This document shows positions 45,322-53,807 of a stretch of DNA of 64,000 nt, piece after piece. The stretch's first letter is position 1. Each line of letters opens with the position of its first letter. The notes beneath the pieces are model-generated. The model saw nothing but the letters and a program-made list of their open reading frames with translations, made no database searches and was not told the origin of the DNA. The stretch comes from Albibacterium sp035514885. GTDB taxonomy: Bacteria > Bacteroidota > Bacteroidia > Sphingobacteriales > Sphingobacteriaceae. The stretch covers positions 744,001-808,000 of the forward strand of contig NZ_DATJCH010000012.1 of the NCBI RefSeq assembly GCF_035514885.1, read 5' to 3'. A program made the position numbers and the translations under genes.

Positions 45322-45828
45322 ATGAAAAATATCATCGCATTAATCCTCTGCTTAACGGGTCTATATTGTCAGGCACAAAACCCACACTCCCTAGTCGTTT
45401 TAAACCCTAACGCAATAGTCAATGACAGTTCCTACCTTCGTATTTACAATGGTGCCATAGTTAGCAATGATTATAAGATAAATGATTTCGAAAAAATCAG
45501 TAAAATCACCAGAGAAGATGCAGATCAATTAGGCATTCGTACAAATAAACCTGTAATGTTAATAGAATTTGAAGTCAATGATTTAGAGTCTCAAATAGAC
45601 AGTGTTCTCTATAATCGGCCGGAATTCATTTCAAATTATGCCTTTCCATTAAGCATACAACTTCCCATCTCGGTTAATAACAAACTTCTTTCTCACGAAG
45701 AAAAGAAACAATTATTTCAAAGATTAGCATTAAAGGATATTAAGAAAATAGATTATCTGGATAATAAGCAAGTCAGTAAAAATGAGCTTAACCTCACTCC
45801 TTTCGGAACAATTAATCTTTTACTTTAA
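45322..45828 (+). CDS. Secreted protein of unknown function with plug-like tail
   Basis: About 168 residues from the ATG at 45322, which precedes a signal peptide (ending YCQAQ); the upstream TTG at 45277 would add 15 unlikely residues. No named domain. The C-terminal 30 residues (LKDIKKIDYLDNKQVSKNE...PFGTINLLL) recall the end of TonB plug motifs (DIxxIxxL...YGxxGxI). It may be a periplasmic protein of the barrel/CBM9 island. Confidence in the gene is good, in function nil. Confidence 0.7.
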   Translation: MKNIIALILCLTGLYCQAQNPHSLVVLNPNAIVNDSSYLRIYNGAIVSNDYKINDFEKISKITREDADQLGIRTNKPVMLIEFEVNDLESQIDSVLYNRPEFISNYAFPLSIQLPISVNNKLLSHEEKKQLFQRLALKDIKKIDYLDNKQVSKNELNLTPFGTINLLL

Positions 45829-45848
45829 GGTAGATTTAACCAAAGCTT

Positions 45849-45886
45849 CTTAAAACAACAACTAACATATATTGTTGTCTTTTAAG
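45849..45886. terminator. Possible hairpin terminator before the sugar dehydrogenase
   Basis: Arms CTTAAAACAACAA and its partner TTGTTG-TC-TTTTAAG form a stem with a 2-base bulge. It follows the unknown secreted gene by 20 bases; no long T-run follows, so terminator function is moderate. Confidence 0.45.
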
Positions 45887-45949
45887 GAAAAATAGTTAGT
45901 TTTAACTAATGTTCCATTTATCAAACAAAATCTATCAATTAAAATTATT

Positions 45950-47197
45950 ATGAATAATACCTTTAAAGTACTCGGAATAGCAACAAGTTTAGTAGTAGCG
46001 GCTACTTCTTGCAGTTCTTCAGGAGCTGATTCGCAGACATCAACATCGGCTGCAGATACCATCAAGTTGGCACCCGTTGAAACTAAAGATCCAAACACTA
46101 CTTACAAACCAGCTTTTGAAGGGCAAACTAGAATTGCCGGAGTTAAAACAACTACTCCTTTCGAAGGAAAAGTACTAAGCGAAGGATTAGAGAGACCATG
46201 GGGAATCACTAGTCTTCCTGATGGCCGACTGTTAATTACTGAAAAAGGTGGAACCATGCGCATCGCTACTACTGATGGAACACTAAGTGATGCTATTACC
46301 GGTTTGCCAAAGGTAAATGACGCAGGACAGGGTGGATTGTTAGGTGTAACTATTGATCCTGACTTTGCTAATAACCGAATGATCTATTGGACATTCTCGG
46401 AAGCTGTAAACGGTGGAAACCTGACAGCGGTTGCGAAAGGAAAGTTAGCAGCAGATGAAAAAACAATCGAAAATGCTCAGGTTATCTATCAGGCAACTCC
46501 TGCATTTCCTAGCAATTTGCACTATGGAGGTAGAATTCTATTCGATAAAACAGGTAATATCATTTTCAGTACCGGTGAGCGTTCAGACTTAGAATCAAGA
46601 CCTCAAGCACAATTTTTAAACTCTTCATTGGGTAAAGTAATTCGCATTACAACAGATGGAAAAGCAGCAGAAGGGAATCCTTTCGCAGATCAAGCTGATG
46701 CAAAACCAGAACTTTATTCGTACGGACATAGAAACGTACAGGGCTTAGCCTTCAATCCGGTTACAGGCGATCTTTGGGAAACAGAATTCGGACCTTTGGG
46801 AGGTGATGAAGTAAACATCATTAAACCAGGAATCAACTACGGTTGGCCAACTATCACCTACGGACGTGAATATAGTGGCGCCGCAATCGGAGATAGCATT
46901 CAACAAAAAGAAGGCCTCCAACAGCCAGTTTATTACTATGATCCGGTAATATCACCAAGTGGAATTACCTTCTATACAGGCGATCAAATTCCTGAATGGA
47001 AGAACAACCTATTTATTTCGTCACTAAGCGGCATGCATATAGCAAGGTTAGTGATTGAAGATGACAAAATTGTCGGAGAAGAAAGACTATTGGCAGATCA
47101 AGGCCAACGCTTCAGAGATATAACTCAAGGGAAAGATGGCGCTCTTTATGCAGTCACCGATCAAGGAAGACTATACAGAATAGGAAAACAACAATAA
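45950..47197 (+). CDS. PQQ-dependent sugar dehydrogenase (soluble glucose dehydrogenase/Asd family), lipoprotein
   Basis: A 415-residue lipoprotein: the lipobox is AATSCSSSG. A six-bladed propeller of the GSDH family carries VLSEGLERPWGITSLPDGRLLITEKGG, HYGGRILFDKTGNI and the signature ETEFGPLGGDEVN. Enzymes of this family oxidise sugar aldehydes or aldoses with PQQ in the periplasm, passing electrons to the membrane. Whether PQQ is made here cannot be seen. A hairpin terminator follows 20 bases later. Confidence 0.88.
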   Translation: MNNTFKVLGIATSLVVAATSCSSSGADSQTSTSAADTIKLAPVETKDPNTTYKPAFEGQTRIAGVKTTTPFEGKVLSEGLERPWGITSLPDGRLLITEKGGTMRIATTDGTLSDAITGLPKVNDAGQGGLLGVTIDPDFANNRMIYWTFSEAVNGGNLTAVAKGKLAADEKTIENAQVIYQATPAFPSNLHYGGRILFDKTGNIIFSTGERSDLESRPQAQFLNSSLGKVIRITTDGKAAEGNPFADQADAKPELYSYGHRNVQGLAFNPVTGDLWETEFGPLGGDEVNIIKPGINYGWPTITYGREYSGAAIGDSIQQKEGLQQPVYYYDPVISPSGITFYTGDQIPEWKNNLFISSLSGMHIARLVIEDDKIVGEERLLADQGQRFRDITQGKDGALYAVTDQGRLYRIGKQQ

Positions 47198-47217
47198 ATT
47201 ATAAAAAGTTAAGCTAT

Positions 47218-47254
47218 AAAAGAGGCTCTGATTGTTAAAATCAGAGCCTCTTTT
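47218..47254 (+). terminator. Terminator after the sugar dehydrogenase
   Basis: A 16-bp stem (AAAAGAGGCTCTGATT with perfect partner) around a 5-base loop, ending in TTTTATT. It lies inside the apparent upstream extension of the sulfatase gene, which shows that the sulfatase starts further on. Confidence 0.9.
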
Positions 47255-47272
47255 TATTTACGTTTTTAGCTT

Positions 47273-47280
47273 TATATTTG
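47273..47280 (+). promoter_or_regulatory. -7 element 5 bases before the sulfatase start (leaderless candidate)
   Basis: TATATTTG, then CCTCA, then ATG at 47286. It lies 19 bases after the terminator of the previous gene. The expected transcript start is at the ATG itself. Confidence 0.55.
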
Positions 47281-47285
47281 CCTCA

Positions 47286-49157
47286 ATGTTAAAAACACTT
47301 TACCCTTTAGTTAAGTTTTATCTTATCTGGATTGCCATCTTCATCATTGAACGGCTAATTTTCATCGGATATTTTTATGCAAAGATATTTCCTATAAGTC
47401 CGAGAGAGTTTTTACTTACATTCTTATTTGGGTTGCGAATGGATGCCTCCATGGCTGCCTATATCTGCGCTTTGCCATTATTGTTTTTTATCATCCAGTG
47501 GCTTATTCCTAACCTAAAGATATCAAGTAAAGTACTCAAAATATATTCGTTTATTCTCCTGATTATATGCGGGCTTTTAATGGCAGTTAACCTCAACATC
47601 TATCAGGAATGGGGAACAAAGCTGCCCTATAGAGCTATCTCAACATTTCTCGAATATCCATACCAGGCTCTTATATCCTCCTCTTCCTCTCCCCTTTTAA
47701 TACCTTTTCTTTTATTATTAGCACTATTTTTTATCGGGAGATATCTGGTAAACCAGGTATTAAAACACCCCATAAAACTCCAGTCAATAAAATGGTATAT
47801 TAAAGCTCCGGTCAGCTTACTATTAATTGGAGTTTTGTTCTTATTAATCCGAAGTGGATGGCAAACCACACCGCTAAACCCAAGCATGGCTTATTTCTCT
47901 ACCAGGCCGATATTAAATCATGCTGCGGTAAATACAGAATGGAACTTATTAAGTGACTTTCTTCATAGCAAGGGCGATTATAAAAATCCATATTTATACA
48001 TGGATGATAGCACAGCGCAAGTAAAGATCCAACCTTATATCAATACCAGTTTACCATCGAATCCGGTAAAAATCTTGAATCAGCCCAAACCCAATGTAGT
48101 TCTTATTGTATTAGAAAGCTTTACATCCGATCTGATCGAAAGCTTGGGTGGAGAAGCAGGAATCGCACCTGGTTTCGAAAAACTGATACAAGACGGAGTA
48201 CTCTTTACAAATATCTACTCTGCAAGCGACCGAACAGATAAAGGGATTATTGCAACAATGAGCGGATTTCCTTCACAAGCAACGCAAAGCATCATTAAAA
48301 ATGTAAACAAACTGGAAAAATTACCTGGCATCGGACAAGAGTTTCTTGAAAATGGATATAGCACTTCCTTTGTCCACGGCGGCGAAAGCGAATTCTATAA
48401 TTTCAAATCCTATATGCTGAGCCATGGAATTGAAAAGGTCATCGATCAATACGATTTTCCATTAAAGGATGTTCAATCAAAATGGGGAGCCTTTGACCAC
48501 CTTACTTTTCAAAAGCAAATTGAATACCTGAACGAAAGTCCCCAGCCATTTTTCTCAACGCTTTTAACACTCAGTAACCACGAACCATTTGATTTGCCCG
48601 GCCCACCAAAATATGGATCTGATAGTCAGGCTAACTTATTCAGAAGCACAGCTTTTTATACCGATTCAGCTCTTTACAGTTTCATTAATAAAGCCAAACA
48701 AACCAACTGGTATAAGAATACTCTTTTTGTAATTATTGCTGATCATGGCCATCGTTTACCGCTCGATAAATGGGATAGTTTTCATCCTAATAGATACAGG
48801 ATACCCTTCTTGTTATACGGTAATGTTATTAAAGAAGAATTTAGGGGAGAAAAAATTGATAAGATCGGTAACCAAACTGACTTAGTCAGCACCTTATTAC
48901 ATCAGCTTAATATCAGCTCTAAACCCTATTACTGGAGCAAAGACTTATTAGATCCGAACACAGCTCCCTTTGCCTTTTTTAGCTACGATAATGGTTTCGG
49001 TGTGATTACTCCCGAACAAAGCTTAACATTCGATAATGTTGGCAAAGATATTATCTACTTAAAAGATCAGAACATCAAAGACTCCGTAAACCAACAATTA
49101 AAAACCATCGGACAAGCTTATTTACAAGAAGTATATCGCCAATATCTTGCTTACTAA
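47286..49157 (+). CDS. LTA-synthase-like membrane sulfatase
   Basis: About 623 residues from the ATG at 47286; the longer reading frame from 47232 begins inside the terminator of the preceding gene and is rejected. Five hydrophobic helices occupy the first 200 residues, then a periplasmic alkaline-phosphatase/sulfatase fold with VLIVLESFTSDLIESLGG, the probable nucleophile Thr in SDRTDKGI, and IIADHGHR. Gram-negative relatives act on phosphoglycerol or phosphoethanolamine groups of lipids or glycans; the substrate here is not known. Confidence 0.88.
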   Translation: MLKTLYPLVKFYLIWIAIFIIERLIFIGYFYAKIFPISPREFLLTFLFGLRMDASMAAYICALPLLFFIIQWLIPNLKISSKVLKIYSFILLIICGLLMAVNLNIYQEWGTKLPYRAISTFLEYPYQALISSSSSPLLIPFLLLLALFFIGRYLVNQVLKHPIKLQSIKWYIKAPVSLLLIGVLFLLIRSGWQTTPLNPSMAYFSTRPILNHAAVNTEWNLLSDFLHSKGDYKNPYLYMDDSTAQVKIQPYINTSLPSNPVKILNQPKPNVVLIVLESFTSDLIESLGGEAGIAPGFEKLIQDGVLFTNIYSASDRTDKGIIATMSGFPSQATQSIIKNVNKLEKLPGIGQEFLENGYSTSFVHGGESEFYNFKSYMLSHGIEKVIDQYDFPLKDVQSKWGAFDHLTFQKQIEYLNESPQPFFSTLLTLSNHEPFDLPGPPKYGSDSQANLFRSTAFYTDSALYSFINKAKQTNWYKNTLFVIIADHGHRLPLDKWDSFHPNRYRIPFLLYGNVIKEEFRGEKIDKIGNQTDLVSTLLHQLNISSKPYYWSKDLLDPNTAPFAFFSYDNGFGVITPEQSLTFDNVGKDIIYLKDQNIKDSVNQQLKTIGQAYLQEVYRQYLAY

Positions 49158-49445
49158 TTAGAATATTCCACCTAACATAGACAGATTTCGCTCAAATCTT
49201 ACTCAAATCTCGTTATTATTTCGTTTTACCCAAACAGGGTTTAAACAGGGATCAAACAGGGACCAAACAGGGGCAAAACTCGCATATTACCCCTGTTTGA
49301 TCCCTGCTTGATCCTTGTCTGATTCTTGCTTGAACGTTTTTTGTCTTAAATATAGCTTGTAGGTGTAGCGAATCTCTCATGGGCACAGTTCTTGTATTAA
49401 ATCACATAGTCATAAAATAAAATACAGAACAAAAAGACAACAGAA
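49158..49445. other. Intergenic region with 11-base repeat array
   Basis: A 288-base gap between the sulfatase and the SIMPL gene. It holds the 4+4 inverted array, and just before it two copies of CTCAAATCT (49191-49199 and 49202-49210) also 11 bases apart. No gene is seen; the end near 49446 has no clear -7 box. Confidence 0.6.
49231..49333. repeat. Inverted array of 4+4 units of 11 bases
   Basis: Left arm, four units of 11 bases in exact register (49231-49241, -49252, -49263, -49274), each YAAACAGGGnn. A 15-base spacer follows, then a right arm of four units (49290-49300, -49311, -49322, -49333), each TYCYTGYYTGA, the complement of the left. Inner units match best; outer units diverge by transitions. 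The two arms can fold into one stem of about 44 bp. No coding role. See the finding. Confidence 0.85.
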
Positions 49446-50138
49446 ATGAAGAAAGCAATCTTAATACTTAGCATGTTGGTAACCGCTAATTTTGCATTTG
49501 CGCAAGAGAAATCACTTGTAAATGTAAACGGGGAGTATATTATAATGGTAAAGCCAGATGAAGCAGATGTTAATTTTATGGTATCTACTAATCATAAAGA
49601 TTTACAGGAAGCTAAAAAGGAAAATGATGCTATTGTATCCAAGGCAATTTCATACCTAAAAGCACAAGGGATACCGGAAAAAGATATTCGTACTACACGT
49701 GTAAATGTAAATCCTTACAATGAGTATGTAAAAGATGGAAAACCAATCCCGATGTTTAGGGCACAACAATCTATCACTTTCGACTTAAAGGATTTAGATA
49801 AAACCGCAACTTTGTTAAGCGGTTTAGTTGATCTTGGGGTTAATAATATCCAAAATGTACAATTCAAATCATCTAAGATTGAAGACATTCAAAATGAGGC
49901 ACGGGCACAAGCTATGCTTGATGCTAAGTCAAAAGCAGTTATTTTAGCAAAGGCAATCGGACAAAACATAGGTGCGGCTTACAGTATTAATGATAATACA
50001 TCATCAAACAGTACTCCAAGACAACCAATGATGATGGCTTATAAGTCAGCAGATATGGCTGAAAGCGGACAGGAGCCTATTGCTAATGGAGATATCGAAG
50101 TAACAGCACGTGTTAGCGTTGCCTTCTTATTGCAATAA
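49446..50138 (+). CDS. SIMPL (DUF541) domain periplasmic protein
   Basis: A 230-residue exported protein: signal peptide ends near residue 19 (FAFAQ), then the SIMPL domain with VNGEYIIMVKPDEADVNFMV, a middle strand LRTTRVNVNP-like (DIRTTRVNVNPYNEY) and the C-terminal DIEVTARVSVAFLL. SIMPL proteins form ring-like oligomers; the cellular role is not well known. The gene lies after the 11-base repeat array and before a shared terminator. Confidence 0.9.
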   Translation: MKKAILILSMLVTANFAFAQEKSLVNVNGEYIIMVKPDEADVNFMVSTNHKDLQEAKKENDAIVSKAISYLKAQGIPEKDIRTTRVNVNPYNEYVKDGKPIPMFRAQQSITFDLKDLDKTATLLSGLVDLGVNNIQNVQFKSSKIEDIQNEARAQAMLDAKSKAVILAKAIGQNIGAAYSINDNTSSNSTPRQPMMMAYKSADMAESGQEPIANGDIEVTARVSVAFLLQ

Positions 50139-50164
50139 ATTAAAGACCATTTTGTTGAACAGAG

Positions 50165-50207
50165 AAAGGGTTGATTGCAGGTTATAGATTCCTGAAATCA
50201 ACCCTTT
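50165..50207. terminator. Bidirectional terminator overlapping the oxidoreductase 3' end
   Basis: Arms AAAGGGTTGATT and AATCAACCCTTT, with an inner CAGG/CCTG helix. The right arm overlaps the last codons of the convergent oxidoreductase (ends 50198), followed by ACTTTTAT. Confidence 0.8.
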
Positions 50208-51138
50208 ACTTTTATAATAACCTTACCGTAGGTATGACCATCCTCAATTAATCTATGAGCACTTTCCAAACCGTCTGCTGTTAATGAAAAACTAGTACGG
50301 ATAATTGGTCGTACTTTGCCTTCCTCAGCTAATTTAACAATCTCTTCCAAATAGTTTCCACCTTCTAAGGTCACAAAGAAACTGGCCTTTATTCCGTATT
50401 TAGCTTCTAGCTCCGGGTTAGGTGCTTCCGAAATACTGACTAACCTGCCACCTTTCACCAATACGCCATAGCTTCGAGCTAATACATCTCCACCAATCAT
50501 ATCAAATACTACATCCACAGGATCCTTTAAAGCTTCAACAAAGTCTTCTTTGTCATATGCAATGGCTTGATCGACACCCAGACTTTGCAGAAGCTCTATG
50601 TTGTTGGTACTAGCTGTTGCAATAACAGTAGCCCCCAATGCTTTAGCAAATTGGATAGCCAAACTACCTACACTTCCTGCTCCACCTTGGATTAAGATCC
50701 TCTCTCCTGCCTTCAGTTTGGCAAAATGAGTTAGAGCCTGCCATGCAGTAACACCAGCCAAAGGAAGTGCTGCTGCTTCACCAAAGCTAATATTAGAAGG
50801 CTTCAGGACCAACAATTGCTCGTCAATGGCAATGAATTCAGCATATCCTCCATTATCTGTCAAATTAGATTTAGCCAACACCGCATCTCCTACCTTAAAA
50901 CGGGTAACACCATCTCCAACCTTCGTTACTATACCTGCTATATCCAAACCTAAGATCAGAGGAAATTTATAAGTCAGAATAGCCTTCATATAGCCTGAGC
51001 GAATCTTCCAATCGACTGCATTTACCGATGCTGCGTGAACTCAACAAGCACATCCTGACTTTTTAATAATGGAACTGGTACTTCTGCCTCTTCAAATTGG
51101 CTGGCATCGCCATAATTTCGTATAATAATTGCTTTCAT
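50198..51138 (-). pseudogene. Quinone/zinc-type NADP-dependent oxidoreductase, split by one missing base
   Basis: Two frames form one medium-chain dehydrogenase. The N-terminal piece starts at the ATG at 51138 (MKAIIIRNYGDASQFEEAEV) and stops at 51013. The C-terminal piece (ATG at 50989) carries a GLDIAGIVTKVGDGVTRFKVGD segment and the nucleotide loop IQGGAGSVGSLAIQFAK. Adding one C between 51036 and 51037 joins them through VEFHAASVNAVDWKIRSGY, the text expected for this family. It reduces quinones or enones with NADPH. Either a young pseudogene or a sequence error. Confidence 0.87.
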
Positions 51139-51145
51139 TTTAAAT

Positions 51146-51904
51146 TTAATATTTAATAAATTTTTTAGAAGATAATATATAATTCCATTCTCTTTGTTTA
51201 TACCTTTCTTCACTGATCTTATAAATTTTTTTCCAGTCTTCCTCACTTAACAAATACTCATTTATTTCTTTTTGATTGGCTTCAAAAACAGCTTTTAAAA
51301 TTATTCCTTTAAATTGATCCATAGAAAGCGGAGAAGGTAAGAATTCATTAATATTTGCAACGGCAGAACGGACAGATTTAATAGCCTTTGAATTAACATT
51401 TATTTCTTTTACTCGAAGGGCATTAACCAAACTGCTTAAGTCTGAATTTAAAAGCAGAGTTCCATGTGATAGCATCCTTCCCTTTTTAGCATACTGTGCA
51501 TTTCCTGAAATCTTTCTGCCATTTACATAAATATCATTTCGGCTATTTAACTCAGCCGCTATACCTATTGTATTTAGGACATTAACAATAGGCTGTACAA
51601 ATTCTTTGTAACTCTTTAAGTTATAACCCTCATAGCTGGAAATAAAGCTAAAATTAAGATTTCCTAAATCCTGATATACTGTCCCACCACCAGAAAGCCG
51701 TCTTATTACCTGAATATTCTTTTCAACTATATATTCATCATTAAACTCATCTAAAGCTTCTTGATTTTTACCAATAATGATGGATGGGGAATTAACATAA
51801 AAAAGAAAATAGTTATCGTTAACCGGAATATGGTGGAGTACATACTCTTCCATAGCCAAATTAATCGTTGGATCTGTAATACCTCTATTATCAATAAATT
51901 TCAT
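51146..51904 (-). CDS. lplA: Lipoate-protein ligase, short form without C-terminal domain
   Basis: About 252 residues from the ATG at 51904, which gives the usual MKFIDNRGITDPTINLAMEE opening; the TTG at 51934 is less likely. The catalytic domain has RRLSGGGTVYQDLGNLNFSF and a SRNDIYVNGRKISGNAQ loop with the lipoate-contacting residues. It attaches lipoate to 2-oxoacid dehydrogenases. The small C-terminal accessory domain found in LplJ-type ligases of about 330 residues is missing: the protein ends soon after REWNY. It may use a separate partner or be a natural short form. Confidence 0.85.
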   Translation of the reverse strand: MKFIDNRGITDPTINLAMEEYVLHHIPVNDNYFLFYVNSPSIIIGKNQEALDEFNDEYIVEKNIQVIRRLSGGGTVYQDLGNLNFSFISSYEGYNLKSYKEFVQPIVNVLNTIGIAAELNSRNDIYVNGRKISGNAQYAKKGRMLSHGTLLLNSDLSSLVNALRVKEINVNSKAIKSVRSAVANINEFLPSPLSMDQFKGIILKAVFEANQKEINEYLLSEEDWKKIYKISEERYKQREWNYILSSKKFIKY

Positions 51905-51958
51905 GTTTATATTATCAGGAAGCACTTTACCCAAAGGTAACCATCATACCGCTGAAAC

Positions 51959-51997
51959 GAAAGAAGGGAATACAATTAAATTGTATTCCCTTCTTTC
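51959..51997 (-). terminator. Hairpin terminator after the acyl-CoA dehydrogenase
   Basis: A near-perfect 19-bp stem (GAAAGAAGGGAATACAATT and its partner) with a minimal loop, 20 bases after the stop (minus strand) of the acyl-CoA dehydrogenase and 55 bases before lplA. It separates the two same-strand genes. Confidence 0.85.
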
Positions 51998-52016
51998 ATA
52001 TGACAAACAACAGCGT

Positions 52017-53519
52017 TTAAACAAATTTAAGCCACAAGCTATTCTCTGAATAATCTTCTACAACGGTAGTTACACTATCGAAATGGAATGAACTAAACAG
52101 CGCTGAAACTTCCTGCTGAACCGACGTTATGCAATTATCAACTAAATCTGCTCTGAAACCCTTTGCTTTAAGTTCAAGAACATAGCCGATACATACTATT
52201 CTTGAAAGTATTTTACCTAAATCAACAAGTTTGCGTTGTGAGAGAACGCTGTTTAATGTAAAGCTTAAATCTTTCTTAAAGTGTAAACAAGCTTCTGAAG
52301 TTAATTTAAAGTCCTTTAAGAAATCAAATAGATGCAATTGCTTTTGCTTCTTCATTGCACGGGTAATCATATCGGCGATTTGAGAATAGAGCATTTCGTT
52401 TGACCCTTCGAAAATCTGGAAAGGCCTGCTATCCATAATACCCCTACCTCCGATATGAGTTGTTCTATAGCCCTGAGCTCCTGATAGCTGAACCAGCAGC
52501 TGAGCCGATTCTTGCATCAAATCAGTTACTACAGCCTTCATGCTGTTGGCTTCAATACCTTCTGAAGCCAGATTATGCTCAATCCCACTCATATTACTGC
52601 TATGTGCACACATAGCCGAGCAAATGGTAAATGCAGATTGAATTCGGCTTAATTGATATTGTACCTGATCAATCGCAAGTAAATTACTGGTCCCAACCAT
52701 TCTATTTTTACATTGAGAAATCGCTTCGTCCAACATGCGTTTTATAAAGCCCATTCCCATTCCTGGAAACTGCAACCTACTTCTATGTAAAATATCAAGC
52801 ATCATCTTGATACCTGTGGTTTCTGGTTCTAGTTTGTGACTCTTAGGTACTTCAATATCCAACTTGTTTAGTCCGTATGGAATCATATAAAGACCTGCAT
52901 TATCATACAGTTCTTCTACTACTATTTTTTGTTTAGGAACAGACTCATCTGATATAAAGAAATCGATATCTCTTGCAAGCTCACCGTTATCAAGTTCTTT
53001 TCTGGAGGCAATTATCCAATAATTAGCCAGTCCGGTTAATCCTTGCCAGTGCTTCGTACCTTTAATTTTATAACCGTCTTCAACTTCTTTATTGAAAGTC
53101 TTCATGTTTAGAGCATCACTTCCATAATCAGGCTCGGTAATCATAAGCCCTCCCATATTCTGGTTCTTTAAAAAACGATTGAATATTTCCTGTCTGATAC
53201 TTTCGTTGGCATATTTTGAAACAGGTTCCAGGAACAATGCGATATTAATTCCAAAAGTTAAAGAGAGCGATAATGATTCGTATGAAGCAGCTGACAAAAC
53301 TCCTAAACACTCTTTTACTATACTTCCTCGTCCACCATATTGTTTAGGGATAGCAACCGACAGTGGTACTTTAGACATGATTTCACTCATTACTGCAGGC
53401 GGAAGACCTCTTTCTAAGCTTAGCTTATTTATGTCTTCTTTCTCGTGAAATAAGTGGCGTAATGTGTCTTCAAAGTCTTTTAAGAATTTAGAATATTCAC
53501 TGTGTGTCAGGTCGTCCAT
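52017..53519 (-). CDS. Acyl-CoA dehydrogenase family protein
   Basis: A 500-residue flavoprotein. It has the N-terminal helical domain, the middle beta-domain motif GLMITEPDYGSDALNMKT and a DYKIKGTKHWQGLTG-like stretch (YKIKGTKHWQGLTGLANYW), and the C-terminal domain with IQVYGAQGYR-like QLSGAQGYRTTHIGGRG and RPFQIFEGSNEMLYSQI, where the catalytic Glu of many members lies (EGSNEM). Substrate chain length is not predictable. About 100 extra residues at the C-terminus compared with short-chain enzymes. Monocistronic, terminator follows. Confidence 0.9.
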   Translation of the reverse strand: MDDLTHSEYSKFLKDFEDTLRHLFHEKEDINKLSLERGLPPAVMSEIMSKVPLSVAIPKQYGGRGSIVKECLGVLSAASYESLSLSLTFGINIALFLEPVSKYANESIRQEIFNRFLKNQNMGGLMITEPDYGSDALNMKTFNKEVEDGYKIKGTKHWQGLTGLANYWIIASRKELDNGELARDIDFFISDESVPKQKIVVEELYDNAGLYMIPYGLNKLDIEVPKSHKLEPETTGIKMMLDILHRSRLQFPGMGMGFIKRMLDEAISQCKNRMVGTSNLLAIDQVQYQLSRIQSAFTICSAMCAHSSNMSGIEHNLASEGIEANSMKAVVTDLMQESAQLLVQLSGAQGYRTTHIGGRGIMDSRPFQIFEGSNEMLYSQIADMITRAMKKQKQLHLFDFLKDFKLTSEACLHFKKDLSFTLNSVLSQRKLVDLGKILSRIVCIGYVLELKAKGFRADLVDNCITSVQQEVSALFSSFHFDSVTTVVEDYSENSLWLKFV

Positions 53520-53807
53520 AGTAATACTATCTTTTTACTTTCTATTTTTTTATTTTAAACTGAATTGGTAGCTCTCTTTTTTGTCAATATCGCTCAAAGA
53601 TATATAGAATAAAAACATACTGTTAAATATTTTTTGCAATTAAAGGCTCTCCTCTCAATCCCTATCTACAAAAGACGTAGATAAAGCTTTAAATGAGGTG
53701 AAAAAAAACATATATTTTAATGATAAAACTCACAATATTACATAGAATTAACCTATTAAATATTGGTTTTTATCTACCTTTAGTACTATTCTTATAAAAT
53801 TACTTTC
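53520..53807. other. Intergenic region with 7-bp palindrome
   Basis: A 288-base AT-rich gap between divergent acyl-CoA dehydrogenase and AhpD-like genes. TATCTAC, seven bases, GTAGATA (53663-53683) is a perfect inverted repeat. A second TATCTAC copy lies at about 53772, next to a near-consensus -7 box (TACCTTTA) 30 bases before the AhpD-like start. The pair could be an operator; no other gene is seen. Confidence 0.45.

Noticed and set aside
45849..45886. Hairpin as a riboswitch for the PQQ-type dehydrogenase
   Set aside because: Single short stem without known aptamer motifs; treated as a weak terminator.
47232..47285. Longer sulfatase frame from 47232
   Set aside because: This part lies in the terminator of the previous gene and the promoter; the ATG at 47286 starts directly before the first membrane helix.
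49231..49333. CRISPR-like or tandem repeat array
   Set aside because: Units are only 11 bases, adjacent without spacers, and inverted in the second half; no cas genes. Treated as a structured repeat instead.
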